Shown here in pieces: positions 27,527 through 36,399 of a DNA stretch of 64,000 nucleotides. This stretch comes from Paenibacillus sp. PK3_47 (GTDB lineage: Bacteria > Bacillota > Bacilli > Paenibacillales > Paenibacillaceae). The stretch's first letter is position 1. The number at the start of each line of letters is the position of its first letter. The notes under the pieces were generated by a model. It did not search any database, was not told the DNA's origin, and saw only the letters and a list, made by a program, of their open reading frames with translations. A program made the position numbers and the translations under genes. The DNA is taken from positions 930,001 through 994,000 of the forward strand of contig NZ_CP026029.1 of assembly GCF_023520895.1 (NCBI RefSeq). The letters run 5' to 3'.

Positions 27527-28102
27527 ATGATGAATATGGAGCTTATAACAACTGCACATTGGGATGACAGCCTGTGGGCGTCCATTGAACCGGTGTACCG
27601 TGAAGCTTTCCCCAGCGGGGCCAAACCGGAACGGATTCTGCGCAGCATGCTGGACCGGGAAATTGCATACCTGCACGCCGGACTCTCGGATGGACAAGTG
27701 ACAGCGATGGCTGTGACAGGAATCGTTCCTGAGGGGAACAACAAGCGGCTTATTATCGACTATCTGGCTGTCAGCGAAGAAATGCGCGGCAAGGGCGCCG
27801 GTACCTCTTTTCTGGAGCTGATTATAGACTGGGCGGTAAAAGATCATGGCGTTCAGGGTGTCATCATTGAAGCGGAATCGGGGGACTCGGAGACTCATAA
27901 TCGGCGCATTCATTTCTGGGAAAAGAACGGCTTTATTCTGACTCCTTATGTACATCAGTATATCTGGGTGCCGGAGCCGTATCAGGCCATGCTGAAGCCG
28001 CTGGATCAGCACATTACTGTCCAGGATAACGGGGAGTCCCTGTTCCGCTATATTAATAAATTTCACAGCATAGCCTACCGCCCGTCTGCAAAGAAAAAGT
28101 GA
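27527..28102 (+). CDS. GNAT family N-acetyltransferase
   Basis: 191 residues, GGAGG 7 nt before ATG. The acetyl-CoA motif A is recognisable as YLAVSEEMRGKGAGTSFLE (about 86-104), followed by the IEAES beta strand and an NRRIHFWEKNGF motif B. It would transfer acetyl from acetyl-CoA to a small molecule or protein amine; substrate unknown. It ends in a Lys-rich tail next to a tandem repeat tract. Confidence 0.88.
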   Translation: MMNMELITTAHWDDSLWASIEPVYREAFPSGAKPERILRSMLDREIAYLHAGLSDGQVTAMAVTGIVPEGNNKRLIIDYLAVSEEMRGKGAGTSFLELIIDWAVKDHGVQGVIIEAESGDSETHNRRIHFWEKNGFILTPYVHQYIWVPEPYQAMLKPLDQHITVQDNGESLFRYINKFHSIAYRPSAKKK

Positions 28103-28135
28103 GCTTACGGGTACGGGGAGCTACGAGGAGTTTCC

Positions 28136-28168
28136 GGGGAGCTTACGGGGAGCTTACGGGGAGCTTAC
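28136..28168. repeat. Three tandem copies of an 11-mer
   Basis: GGGGAGCTTAC is repeated exactly three times in a row, with degenerate versions in the 25 bp before it. The tract lies between the GNAT and isochorismatase genes and codes for nothing obvious. Confidence 0.85.
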
Positions 28169-28271
28169 AGCTGAGCAGGAGAAAACAATTAAAAGCATCT
28201 TTTCTCTGGAATGCAGCTGCCCCTCCGCTTAGAATTAAGGGATACTATTCATCTTAGGAGGAAACGGCATA

Positions 28272-28766
28272 TTGAAAACCGCTTTGCTGATTGTGGATAT
28301 GCAGAACATTTTTATGCATGATCTGATGAAAGAGCTGAAAGTGGCTGAGGCCTGCGAGTATATTAACCACGTGGCGGGGCTGCTCCGTTCAAAAGGGCAT
28401 TTGGTCGTGCATATTCAGGATATGGAAGGCGCCGGGGGTGATGCTGATCCGGCAGTCCGGGAGGTCATTCCGGAAATCACCGTAGATCCGCAGGATATCC
28501 GGGTGATGAAGCAGTACTCCAATGCCTTCTGGCAAACCGATTTAGAGCAGCTGCTGCGCAGTCAGAATGTGGGATTCGTTATTGTGGCAGGGTTTGCAGT
28601 AGAGCACTGTGTTACGTTTACTTATAATGGCGCTTTGGAACGGGATTTTCAGGCAGCCATGCTGCAAAAAAGCGTCCTCAGCACCCGGCCGGAAGCCACC
28701 GCCGCACTGTACCATGACCGCCACCTTATTTCATACCCGGTAGTTGAATTCTTATTGAATAAATAA
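28272..28766 (+). CDS. Isochorismatase family cysteine hydrolase
   Basis: 164 residues, TTG start 10 nt after AGGAGG. The catalytic triad of the family is visible: Asp in LLIVDMQN (D9), Lys in IRVMKQYSNAFW and Cys in AVEHCVTFT. Members hydrolyse amides or vinyl ethers (nicotinamidase, N-carbamoylsarcosine amidase and others). The general pattern does not fix the substrate. It is a single gene followed by a two-way terminator. Confidence 0.9.
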   Translation: MKTALLIVDMQNIFMHDLMKELKVAEACEYINHVAGLLRSKGHLVVHIQDMEGAGGDADPAVREVIPEITVDPQDIRVMKQYSNAFWQTDLEQLLRSQNVGFVIVAGFAVEHCVTFTYNGALERDFQAAMLQKSVLSTRPEATAALYHDRHLISYPVVEFLLNK

Positions 28767-28783
28767 CTTCCTCTATAGCAGCA

Positions 28784-28820
28784 AAAAAAGCCGCCGCAGA
28801 CTTCTCTGCAGCGGCTTCTT
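28784..28820. terminator. Bidirectional terminator between isochorismatase gene and dapL
   Basis: 12-bp stem with one mismatch (AGCCGCCGCAGA/TCTGCAGCGGCT), 4-nt loop; TTCTTC on the plus side and TTTTTTT on the minus side. Confidence 0.88.
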
Positions 28821-28832
28821 CTATAGCGTTAA

Positions 28833-30086
28833 TTAAAATTCAAATTCAACGTCGCTCAGACGTCTCTGAATTTCAGAAATGACACGCTTCTCTTCTTCCT
28901 CGCCTTTGGCAACGAAAGTAACGGAGAAACGTACGAATGGACCGGCATCGTCCCATGGCACAGTGGAGATCAGCTTCTCACGGATCAGGAACTGCGAGAA
29001 GTCTTCTCCGGACTCGAACCGGCGTCCGCCTTTAACGCCTTTTGGCGCTGCTACATAGAGGAAGAACGAACCCTTCGGCTTTTCGGCTTTGAAGCCCAGG
29101 CTGTTCAGCGCGTCAACCAGCATGTTGTGGCGGCGGGAGTATTTGGCGGCAATCGCTTCGGTAATCTCAGGATGCTCGAGACCGTAAGCTGCAGCCTTTT
29201 GGATCGCGATAAATTGACCGGAATCATTGTTGTCCTTCACATCACTGAACGCTTTCACAATCAGCGGGTTGCCGGCAACGAATCCGATTCTCCAGCCTGT
29301 CATGTTATAGGACTTGGACAGGGAGTGCAGCTCAATACCCACATCCTTTGCACCAGGCACGGACAGGAAGCTCAGCGGCTTCACACCGTCATAAGTCAGG
29401 GCTGCATACGGAGCGTCGTGGACAACGACAACATCATATTTTTTGGCCCATTCCACAACTGCGCTGAAGAACTCAGGCGTTGCACTTGCACCCGTAGGGT
29501 TATTTGGATAGTTCAGGTACAGCAGCTTCGCTTTGCGGGCGATATCTTCAGGGATGGAGTTCAGGTCAGGCAGAAAGTTGTTCTCTTTCTTAAGTTCAAC
29601 CGTGTAGACTTGTCCACCCAGATATTTGGTGTGTGTACCCAGTACAGGGTAGCCAGGCACTGTCATGATTGTGATGTCTCCCGGATTGATGAAGCAGGAC
29701 GGCAGCATAGCCAGCGCCGGCTTCGAACCGATGGAATGGACAACCTCTGTTACAGGGTCAATACCGTCCACCTGGAAGACTTCCTTCAGATATGCAGCCG
29801 CTGCCGCTTTGAATTCAGGAATCCCGTTATCGGCGTATCCGCGGTTTTCTTCTTTGGAGGCTTCAATTGCCAGCTGGGCGACAATGCCTTCATCGGCCAT
29901 TTCGTCAGGCTCGCCTACGCCCATATCGATCAATTCAATGTTAGGAAAATCCTGCTTTGCCGATGCTTTGGCACGTTTGATTTTCTCGAATTTGTAGATA
30001 GCTGTGTCTTTGCCGTAGTTCGCTCCGCCGATGCGGTCAGCAAAATTAGATTGAATATAAGTTTGCTGATATTGTTCAATACTCAT
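28833..30086 (-). CDS. dapL: LL-diaminopimelate aminotransferase (DapL type)
   Basis: 417 residues, fold type I PLP enzyme with the PLP lysine in SLSKSYNMTGWRIGF (K258) and the NYPNNPTGA motif. The N-terminus (FADRIGGANYGKDTAIYKFEKIK) is that of the DapL group found in Paenibacillus. It converts tetrahydrodipicolinate to LL-DAP in one step with glutamate, feeding lysine and the meso-DAP used by MurE. A general aspartate/alanine aminotransferase is the alternative. AGGAGATGAG lies upstream of the ATG. Confidence 0.82.
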   Translation of the reverse strand: MSIEQYQQTYIQSNFADRIGGANYGKDTAIYKFEKIKRAKASAKQDFPNIELIDMGVGEPDEMADEGIVAQLAIEASKEENRGYADNGIPEFKAAAAAYLKEVFQVDGIDPVTEVVHSIGSKPALAMLPSCFINPGDITIMTVPGYPVLGTHTKYLGGQVYTVELKKENNFLPDLNSIPEDIARKAKLLYLNYPNNPTGASATPEFFSAVVEWAKKYDVVVVHDAPYAALTYDGVKPLSFLSVPGAKDVGIELHSLSKSYNMTGWRIGFVAGNPLIVKAFSDVKDNNDSGQFIAIQKAAAYGLEHPEITEAIAAKYSRRHNMLVDALNSLGFKAEKPKGSFFLYVAAPKGVKGGRRFESGEDFSQFLIREKLISTVPWDDAGPFVRFSVTFVAKGEEEEKRVISEIQRRLSDVEFEF

Positions 30087-30185
30087 GGCTTAGTTCTCAT
30101 CTCCTGGATTTTTTTCTTTTCCATGTTCTAACTATGCCGCAAAAAGTCCCCTAAAACCATGGATTTATAATCACTTCATTTGTAC

Positions 30186-31160
30186 TTATCTGCTGCGCAG
30201 CGTAAACAGCACATCTTCCATATCTGCCGGAAGCGGTGCACTGTACTCCATATATTCACCTGTCGAAGGATGCACAAATCCCAATACTGCAGCATGCAGA
30301 GCCTGTCCGTTCATAGTGAGGCCCTTGCTGCGCCCGTATACCGGATCCCCAACAAGCGGATGCCCGATAAATTTCATATGCACACGGATCTGATGGGTTC
30401 TCCCCGTCTCCAGCTGCAGCTCCAGCAGTGTAGAGTCACCAAAGCGCTCCAGCACGGTAAAATGGGTCACGGACCGTTTGCTGTTCTTCTCGGTTACAGT
30501 GTACAGCTTGCGGTCATGCGGATCACGGCCGATCGGTGCATCCACTGTTCCTTTGTCATGCGACAGATTGCCGTGCACCACAGCTATGTATCTGCGGGTT
30601 ACGCTGTGCTCCTTGAGCTGGGCGGCCAGTGACGCATGGCTGGCGTCATTTTTGGCGGCCATAATCAGTCCGGAGGTATCCTTGTCGATCCGGTGCACAA
30701 TCCCCGGACGGATCTCGCCGTTAATGCCTGACAGGTCTTTGCAGTGGTACATCAATGCATTGACCAGTGTACCTGAAGGATGCCCGGCAGCCGGATGCAC
30801 GACCATACCGCGCGGTTTATTCACGACAATCACATCACTGTCTTCATAGACCACTTCAAGCGGGATGTTCTCCGGGATAAGATCGGTAACTTCAGGCTCA
30901 GGTACAGTCACGGCAACAACATCGCCTTCGGAGAGCTTGTAGTTCGCTTTGACTGGTGCCCCGTTAACAGTAACATGTCCTCCGCTGATCCACAGCTGCA
31001 CCTGGGACCGTGAAACCTCCTCTTCCCAGGACTCCGTAATGTATTTATCAATCCGCTCGCGGGCGTTCTCTGCGGCAACTGTCCATTCCGTGACGTCCCG
31101 TTCTTCCTCGTAGGCTGATGCTGCCGCCTGCTCATTGACGTCTTTATTCAAATCATTCAT
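30186..31160 (-). CDS. rluD: RluD/YlyB family 23S rRNA pseudouridine synthase
   Basis: 324 residues. An S4 RNA-binding domain (about 34-95, RSQVQLWISGGHVTVNG) is followed by the RsuA/RluA catalytic domain with HRIDKDTSG (catalytic D159). It isomerises specific uridines in large-subunit rRNA. Its start overlaps the end of lspA by 8 nt, and GAAGGGA serves as ribosome site, so it is coupled to lspA as in B. subtilis (ylyB). Confidence 0.93.
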   Translation of the reverse strand: MNDLNKDVNEQAAASAYEEERDVTEWTVAAENARERIDKYITESWEEEVSRSQVQLWISGGHVTVNGAPVKANYKLSEGDVVAVTVPEPEVTDLIPENIPLEVVYEDSDVIVVNKPRGMVVHPAAGHPSGTLVNALMYHCKDLSGINGEIRPGIVHRIDKDTSGLIMAAKNDASHASLAAQLKEHSVTRRYIAVVHGNLSHDKGTVDAPIGRDPHDRKLYTVTEKNSKRSVTHFTVLERFGDSTLLELQLETGRTHQIRVHMKFIGHPLVGDPVYGRSKGLTMNGQALHAAVLGFVHPSTGEYMEYSAPLPADMEDVLFTLRSR

Positions 31161-31656
31161 TCCCTTCTCTTACTTCCTTTGATTCTTTGACCTCGGTAAT
31201 CTCTTCTCCGCCCTTCATATCCAGCAGTGTGTCCAGGATGATCAGTCCAACCCCGATGACAATACAGGAATCCGCCACATTAAAAATCGGGAAGGTGTAG
31301 CTGCCGAAATTGAACATCAGAAAATCCACGACCTCACCGGTCAGCAGACGGTCCAGGAAATTGCCCACAGCTCCGCCAAGCACCAGTGCAAGTGCGGTAG
31401 GCAGCAGCCTGCGGGTGCCTTTGGTCTTATTGAGATACCAGACAATACCGCCGACAACAACAATTGTAACAATAATAAAGAACCACTGCTGCCCTTGAAG
31501 TATTCCGAAAGCGGCTCCACGATTGCGGTGGGACGTGATGATGAAGAAGTCCTTGATCACCGGAATCTGCTCACCGAGCTCCATCCGCGTAGCAATCACA
31601 TATTTGGTACCCTGGTCGATCAAAAACAGAATTAGCGCAATCAGATAGTACACCAC
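31153..31656 (-). CDS. lspA: Signal peptidase II (prolipoprotein signal peptidase)
   Basis: 167 residues from the GTG at 31656, preferred because CGGAG lies 11 nt upstream and the length is then typical; a TTG at 31704 would add 16 residues without a site. Four membrane helices are present, with the catalytic Asp pair in GNFLDRL (D102) and FNVADSC (D129). It cleaves lipoprotein signal peptides after lipidation in the membrane. The C-terminal tail is acidic. It forms an operon with rluD. Confidence 0.95.
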   Translation of the reverse strand: MVYYLIALILFLIDQGTKYVIATRMELGEQIPVIKDFFIITSHRNRGAAFGILQGQQWFFIIVTIVVVGGIVWYLNKTKGTRRLLPTALALVLGGAVGNFLDRLLTGEVVDFLMFNFGSYTFPIFNVADSCIVIGVGLIILDTLLDMKGGEEITEVKESKEVREGNE

Positions 31657-31901
31657 AGAAGTTGTCACTCCGTTCTTATTTTTCCCGCTGCTCAAGCGGT
31701 ACAAATACTGTATAAAGACTTGTATATTGTAGCACAGGCCTCAAGAACACGTCTATTGCAGGACTTTCGCAAAACGCGGACCGGGGCACTATTTTCCATC
31801 GCTAAAAAGGACTCTCCCGGGCCAAGCTACCTAAGAAGAAACCGGGCATCCGCCGGCAGGCGGCCACGATCTCCCAAAAGCATCTGAAAGGAGCATATTC
31901 C

Positions 31902-32633
31902 ATGAGCCATTTGACCCCACAGCAGCTCTCCCACCTGCGCGAAGCTCTTCTGCAGGAGCGGGAGGAGATTATCCGCAGACTGCATTCCAATGATTTTCAC
32001 GGACTGCAGGAATCCATGCGCGATACGACCGGTGAACTGTCCGAAATTGACAACCATCCCGGTGATGTGGCTACAGATCTGTACAACCGTTCCATTGATA
32101 TCTCCCTCGTAGAGCGGGAAGAGCATGATCTTACGGACATTGAAGCGGCATTAAAAGCTATGGATGAAGGAACCTACGGGATCTGTATCGCCAGCGGCCA
32201 GCCGATTCCTTTTGAACGCCTGTCTGCCCTCCCCGCCACAAGGTACAGCAAAGAATATTCTCCACGCCAGAGCGCACCCTTTACACGTCCGGCAGAGGAG
32301 GAGTTCCTGAACCCGCCTTTCGGCCGCAGCAGTCTTGACGAGCATGAGGAATATAACGGCTTTGACGGTGAAGACGCCTGGCAGATTGTGGAAAGCTGGG
32401 GCAGCTCCAATTCTCCCGCGCTCGCTGAAGGTAATAATATCGATTCCTACAACGATATGGAGATTGAGGCCGATGAAACCGAAGGCTTCGTCGAGCCCTG
32501 GGAAAATTTTGTCGCCACCGATATTGCCGGTAATCATATGATTATTGTGCAGGGGACCAGCTACCGCCACTACATGGATTCCGAGGAAGGCAGCTACCTG
32601 CTGGATCCCGGCCATAAAAAAAGAAGGGAGTAG
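31902..32633 (+). CDS. yteA: YteA family sporulation protein (TraR/DksA-like, degenerate zinc finger)
   Basis: 243 residues, AAAGGAG 8 nt before ATG. An N-terminal coiled coil (about 5-45) is followed by the DksA-like core (GTYGICIASGQPIPFERL) and an acidic C-terminal region with GFDGEDAWQIVESWG. The zinc finger keeps only one Cys of four (second is Ser; the last pair is missing), so it probably binds no metal, as in B. subtilis YteA. Relatives are sporulation-linked. It is opposite in strand to lspA and stands alone. Confidence 0.87.
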   Translation: MSHLTPQQLSHLREALLQEREEIIRRLHSNDFHGLQESMRDTTGELSEIDNHPGDVATDLYNRSIDISLVEREEHDLTDIEAALKAMDEGTYGICIASGQPIPFERLSALPATRYSKEYSPRQSAPFTRPAEEEFLNPPFGRSSLDEHEEYNGFDGEDAWQIVESWGSSNSPALAEGNNIDSYNDMEIEADETEGFVEPWENFVATDIAGNHMIIVQGTSYRHYMDSEEGSYLLDPGHKKRRE

Positions 32634-32656
32634 CCTTGAGCTGCTCCTTTTATTTT
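32627..32656 (+). terminator. Terminator after yteA
   Basis: GGAGTAGC/GCTGCTCC stem with one non-canonical pair and a 5-nt loop, then TTTTATTTT; it overlaps the last codons of the gene. Confidence 0.75.
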
Positions 32657-32666
32657 CGGCCAACAG

Positions 32667-33032
32667 CTAAAACGTCTTCAGCTCCAGCTGATGCTGTACG
32701 ATCCGGACAATATCCGCAATATAATCGCCGATGATCGGCAGGTTAAGCGCCCCAAGCATCTGCAGCAGATAAATAATGGTAGCCGCAAAAAACGTAAAGC
32801 CCAGCGCAATCCCCAGTCCGCGTGCCGCCCCTGACAAAATGTTCAGTCCGATCAGTCTCCACGGCGAAAATAGCAGCTGTGTATATTCGGCGATCCGCGC
32901 CTTTTCCATCTGCTGGGCCAGTCCGTTTGTCACCCTGTAAATGGCATCCATTTTTTCTTCCTGCGGTTTGGCCTGTCCCCTCTCACCGGGGTGTACTCCG
33001 GTTCCTTTGTCTTCTTCTTTCCGGTCAACCAC
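32667..33032 (-). CDS. DUF5665-type membrane protein
   Basis: 121 residues from GTG 33032, picked because AAAGGAG lies 9 nt upstream; a longer frame continues to 33218, and ATG 32954 would give only the conserved part. A charged linker is followed by MEKARIAEYTQLLFSPWRLIGLN, one long membrane helix (about 75-98) and an amphipathic tail. The middle segment is the DUF5665 signature of Bacillales. Role unknown. It may be co-transcribed from ileS. Confidence 0.75.
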   Translation of the reverse strand: MVDRKEEDKGTGVHPGERGQAKPQEEKMDAIYRVTNGLAQQMEKARIAEYTQLLFSPWRLIGLNILSGAARGLGIALGFTFFAATIIYLLQMLGALNLPIIGDYIADIVRIVQHQLELKTF

Positions 33033-33306
33033 GATTTCCGGCTCCTTTCCCGGCATGACTTGCACAGCTGCTGAAAACAAACAAGGCCCGGTCCGGGAGA
33101 TCAGTTCTCCGGGAACACGGGACTCGTCATTTTGCGCCAAATGATAAAGATGTCTGCACCTCATCCTCACATTCTCGCAGCAACGGCATCCTGAAAGCAG
33201 TACATTGTACCCTGTCATCGGCAGATACGCCCTTCAGTGAAGCTGGACGCATCTGCGTATGCCGCTAGTATATGCCATTTCGGGCCGGGTAATACAAGGC
33301 CTCTTC
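33033..33306. other. Intergenic region downstream of ileS
   Basis: About 270 bp. A partial in-frame extension of the DUF5665 gene runs through it but lacks start signals. I see no convincing terminator for ileS here. Confidence 0.4.
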
Positions 33307-36300
33307 TTAGGCTCCGATAAAGATTCCGATCGTTCTGCCGCTGAGGTCCACCGTCTCAAAGCTGTGGTCTCCGTCAAAATCAACCGTCGTCACAAGCACA
33401 TTCTCACGCAGTACATGTTCAAAGGCGGTAACTGCAGCTTTCAGCTCATCATCCAGCTGCAGCGTAAGCGCGATCCGCTTCTCGATGGCAAGATCCAGGC
33501 GTTTGCGGTAATCCTGAACTGCACGGATAATTTCCCGCACCCAGCCTTCCTGCTCCAGCTCCGGAGTGATTTCAGTATTCAGGGCAACCGTCAGCCCGTA
33601 ACCGGAAGCGGCAGCAAAACCAGGTTTGGCCTGCTTCTCGACAAGCAGCTCCTCGGACGTGATCTGCAGCTCCTCCCCATCAGGAGACACAACTGCAGCT
33701 ACGCCATTTTGCACCACTTTGCGGGTAGCGTCACTGTCCATTCCTTTCAGGAAGCCCTGCAGGAAGCCGACATTTTTGCCGTACTTTTTGCCTGCCACCT
33801 TCAGGTTCAGCTTCAATGTAAAGTCAACAAAGCCGCTGTCGCTGTTCTCCAGTACGATGGTCTTTACATTGATCTCATCCTTGATGATCTCTTCATAATC
33901 CGCCACATCAAAGTCGTGGTCCATGGAGACGATCAGCTCGGACAGCGGCTGGCGGTTCTTGATGCCGGTCTCGTTGCGCACGTTGCGGGCCAGCTCGACA
34001 ATGCCTCTTGCGCTTTCCATATCGCGTTCCAGCTCAAGGTCGATCAGACTTTCGTCGGCTGCCGGATAATCCACCAGATGCACGCTTTCCCCGCCGCCCA
34101 GGTTCGTGAAGATGTCTTCAGCCAGCATCGGCATAAACGGAGCTACAAGCGCAGCTGTCGTCAGCAGCACATGAGTCAGTGTACGGTAAGCATCCAGCTT
34201 CTCTTCACCCAGTCCGGCGCCCCAGAAACGGTCGCGGGAACGGCGGATGTACCAGTTGCTCAGCTCATCCACAAAGGTCTCGATTGCTTTGGACGAATTG
34301 ACGAAATCGTTGACAGCCAGGCCTTTTTCCACTACGACAATCAGGCTGTTCAGGCGGGAGAGAATCCAGCGGTCGAGCTTGTGCTCCGAAACCTTGAACG
34401 GGTGATCTGCAGGATCGTAGCCGTCAATGCCGGCATACAGGGTCAGGAACGCATGCGTGTTGACCAGCGTATCCACAACCTTGGATTTGGTCTCTCCTAC
34501 CAGGCCGCGCGAGAATCTTTTGTTATTCCACGGCGCACTGTCGGACAGAATCGCCCAGCGGAAGGCGTCCGTGCCGTATTCGTTCATGATCTCCCAAGGG
34601 TCGATGACATTGCCTTTGGATTTGGACATTTTTTGGCCGTTCTCATCCAGGATGTGTCCTGTAGCGATAACCGCCTTGTACGGTGCCACTCCCTTAAACA
34701 GCGTAGAGACTGCAAGCAGACTGTAGAACCAGCCGCGGGTCTGGTCAATTCCTTCACAGATCATGTCCGCCGGGAACTGGTCATTCAGATTCTCTTCATT
34801 CTCGAACGGATAATGGCTTTGGGCAAACGGCATGGAGCCGCTGTCGAACCATACGTCGATCACTTCAGAGGTACGGACCATCACTCCGCCTTCGCTGAAC
34901 GGGCTGCGCAGCTTAATACTGTCCACGTACGGCTTGTGCAGCTCGATATCCTCAGGCACCTCTTCCGTCGCCATTGCTCTCAATTCGGCGATGCTGTGCG
35001 GTGCGAATTCCTTGCCTGTATCCTGGCAGACCCATACATTCAGCGGCGTGCCCCAATAGCGGTTACGGCTGATGTTCCAGTCAACGAGCTCATCCAGGAA
35101 TTTGCCGAAGCGGCCTTCACGCACATGCTCAGGGTACCAGTCTACACTGTTATTGTTAGCAACCAGCTGTTCCTTGATCGCTGTGGTGTTGATGAACCAG
35201 CTGTCTGTTGCATAGTAGAGCAGCGGTGTATCGCAGCGCCAGCAGAACGGGTAGCTGTGCTCATATTTCTCTTTGCCGTACAGGAGACCTCTCTCGGACA
35301 GCACCTTCACGATATCCAGATCGCAGTCCTTCACGAAACGTCCGGCAAAATCACTTACTGTATCCGTATACTTACCGGAAGCGTCAACCACGTTAACGAA
35401 GCTGATGCCGTTTTCGCGGCAGGTCTTGTAGTCATCTTCCCCGTGTGCCGGAGCCATATGCACAATCCCCGTACCGCTGGAATCCGTAACAAAGGATGCG
35501 CCCACGATTACATTCTGTTTCTCTGCCTTGATGAAGCTGAACGGCGGAGTGTAGCTTTGGCCGATGAATTCGGAGCCTTTGTGTGTTGAAAGGATTGTGT
35601 ACTCGCCCTTCAGTACCTCTTCCACCAGATTCTTCGCCAGGATGTAGACCCCATTGTCCTGTTGTGCGCGGACATAATCCATCTCCGGGTTCATGGCCAG
35701 CGCCATATGCGCCGGGAGGGTCCAAGGGGTTGTCGTCCAGGCCAGAACATAATCGCCGCTGCCGTCCAGCTTGAACTTGGCGGTTGCACTCAGATCTTTA
35801 ACCGTCTTATAGCCCTGAGCCACTTCATGGGAGCTCAGCGTAGTCTGACAGCTCGGGCAGTACGGGCTTACGCGGTGACCGCGGTACAGCAGTCCCTTCT
35901 CATGCACCGTAGCAAGGATGTTCCACACACTCTCAATGTACGTGTTATCCAGCGTTACATAAGGATTATCCAGATCGGTCCAGTAGCCGATTGCTTCCGT
36001 AAACTCGCGCCACTGCTTCTCATAGCCAAAGACACTGGCCTTACATTCCTTGATGAATTTCTCCACGCCGTACTCTTCAATCTCCTGCTTGCCGGAGATG
36101 CCGAGCTTCTTCTGCACGCCCAGCTCTACCGGCAGGCCATGCGTATCCCAGCCCGCTTTGCGGACTACGCGGAAGCCCTTCATCGTCTGATAGCGGCCGA
36201 TGAAGTCTTTGATTACCCGGCCGAGCACGTGGCCGATATGCGGCGCGCCGTTTGCAGTCGGCGGTCCTTCATAGAAGACGTAGTTTGGCTTGCCTTCACG

Positions 36301-36399
36301 GTTCTCCATCGATCTGCGGAACGTGTTCTCATCGCTCCATTTCTTCAATATGCGGACGTCTCTGGCCCGCGCTTTTTCTCTGACATCTACTTTTTGCAT
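33307..36399 (-). CDS. ileS: Isoleucyl-tRNA synthetase (long, DUF5915 C-terminal type)
   Basis: 1030 residues from ATG 36399, which has AAAGGAAGG 10 nt upstream. HIGH motif PHIGH (54-57), GWDTHGLPVE, and KMSKS (590-594) are intact; the CP1 editing domain lies between about 190 and 400. The C-terminus lacks the Cys zinc finger of the 920-residue Bacillus enzyme and ends in a DUF5915-like domain, so it fits the IleS2 group. The frame stays open for 137 more codons upstream through tandem repeats; that extension is not coding. Controlled by a T-box. Confidence 0.96.
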   Translation of the reverse strand: MQKVDVREKARARDVRILKKWSDENTFRRSMENREGKPNYVFYEGPPTANGAPHIGHVLGRVIKDFIGRYQTMKGFRVVRKAGWDTHGLPVELGVQKKLGISGKQEIEEYGVEKFIKECKASVFGYEKQWREFTEAIGYWTDLDNPYVTLDNTYIESVWNILATVHEKGLLYRGHRVSPYCPSCQTTLSSHEVAQGYKTVKDLSATAKFKLDGSGDYVLAWTTTPWTLPAHMALAMNPEMDYVRAQQDNGVYILAKNLVEEVLKGEYTILSTHKGSEFIGQSYTPPFSFIKAEKQNVIVGASFVTDSSGTGIVHMAPAHGEDDYKTCRENGISFVNVVDASGKYTDTVSDFAGRFVKDCDLDIVKVLSERGLLYGKEKYEHSYPFCWRCDTPLLYYATDSWFINTTAIKEQLVANNNSVDWYPEHVREGRFGKFLDELVDWNISRNRYWGTPLNVWVCQDTGKEFAPHSIAELRAMATEEVPEDIELHKPYVDSIKLRSPFSEGGVMVRTSEVIDVWFDSGSMPFAQSHYPFENEENLNDQFPADMICEGIDQTRGWFYSLLAVSTLFKGVAPYKAVIATGHILDENGQKMSKSKGNVIDPWEIMNEYGTDAFRWAILSDSAPWNNKRFSRGLVGETKSKVVDTLVNTHAFLTLYAGIDGYDPADHPFKVSEHKLDRWILSRLNSLIVVVEKGLAVNDFVNSSKAIETFVDELSNWYIRRSRDRFWGAGLGEEKLDAYRTLTHVLLTTAALVAPFMPMLAEDIFTNLGGGESVHLVDYPAADESLIDLELERDMESARGIVELARNVRNETGIKNRQPLSELIVSMDHDFDVADYEEIIKDEINVKTIVLENSDSGFVDFTLKLNLKVAGKKYGKNVGFLQGFLKGMDSDATRKVVQNGVAAVVSPDGEELQITSEELLVEKQAKPGFAAASGYGLTVALNTEITPELEQEGWVREIIRAVQDYRKRLDLAIEKRIALTLQLDDELKAAVTAFEHVLRENVLVTTVDFDGDHSFETVDLSGRTIGIFIGA

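Noticed and set aside
33259..35589. 776-codon plus-strand ORF
   Set aside because: It lies opposite ileS, whose protein is clearly conserved; the plus-strand product has no family features.
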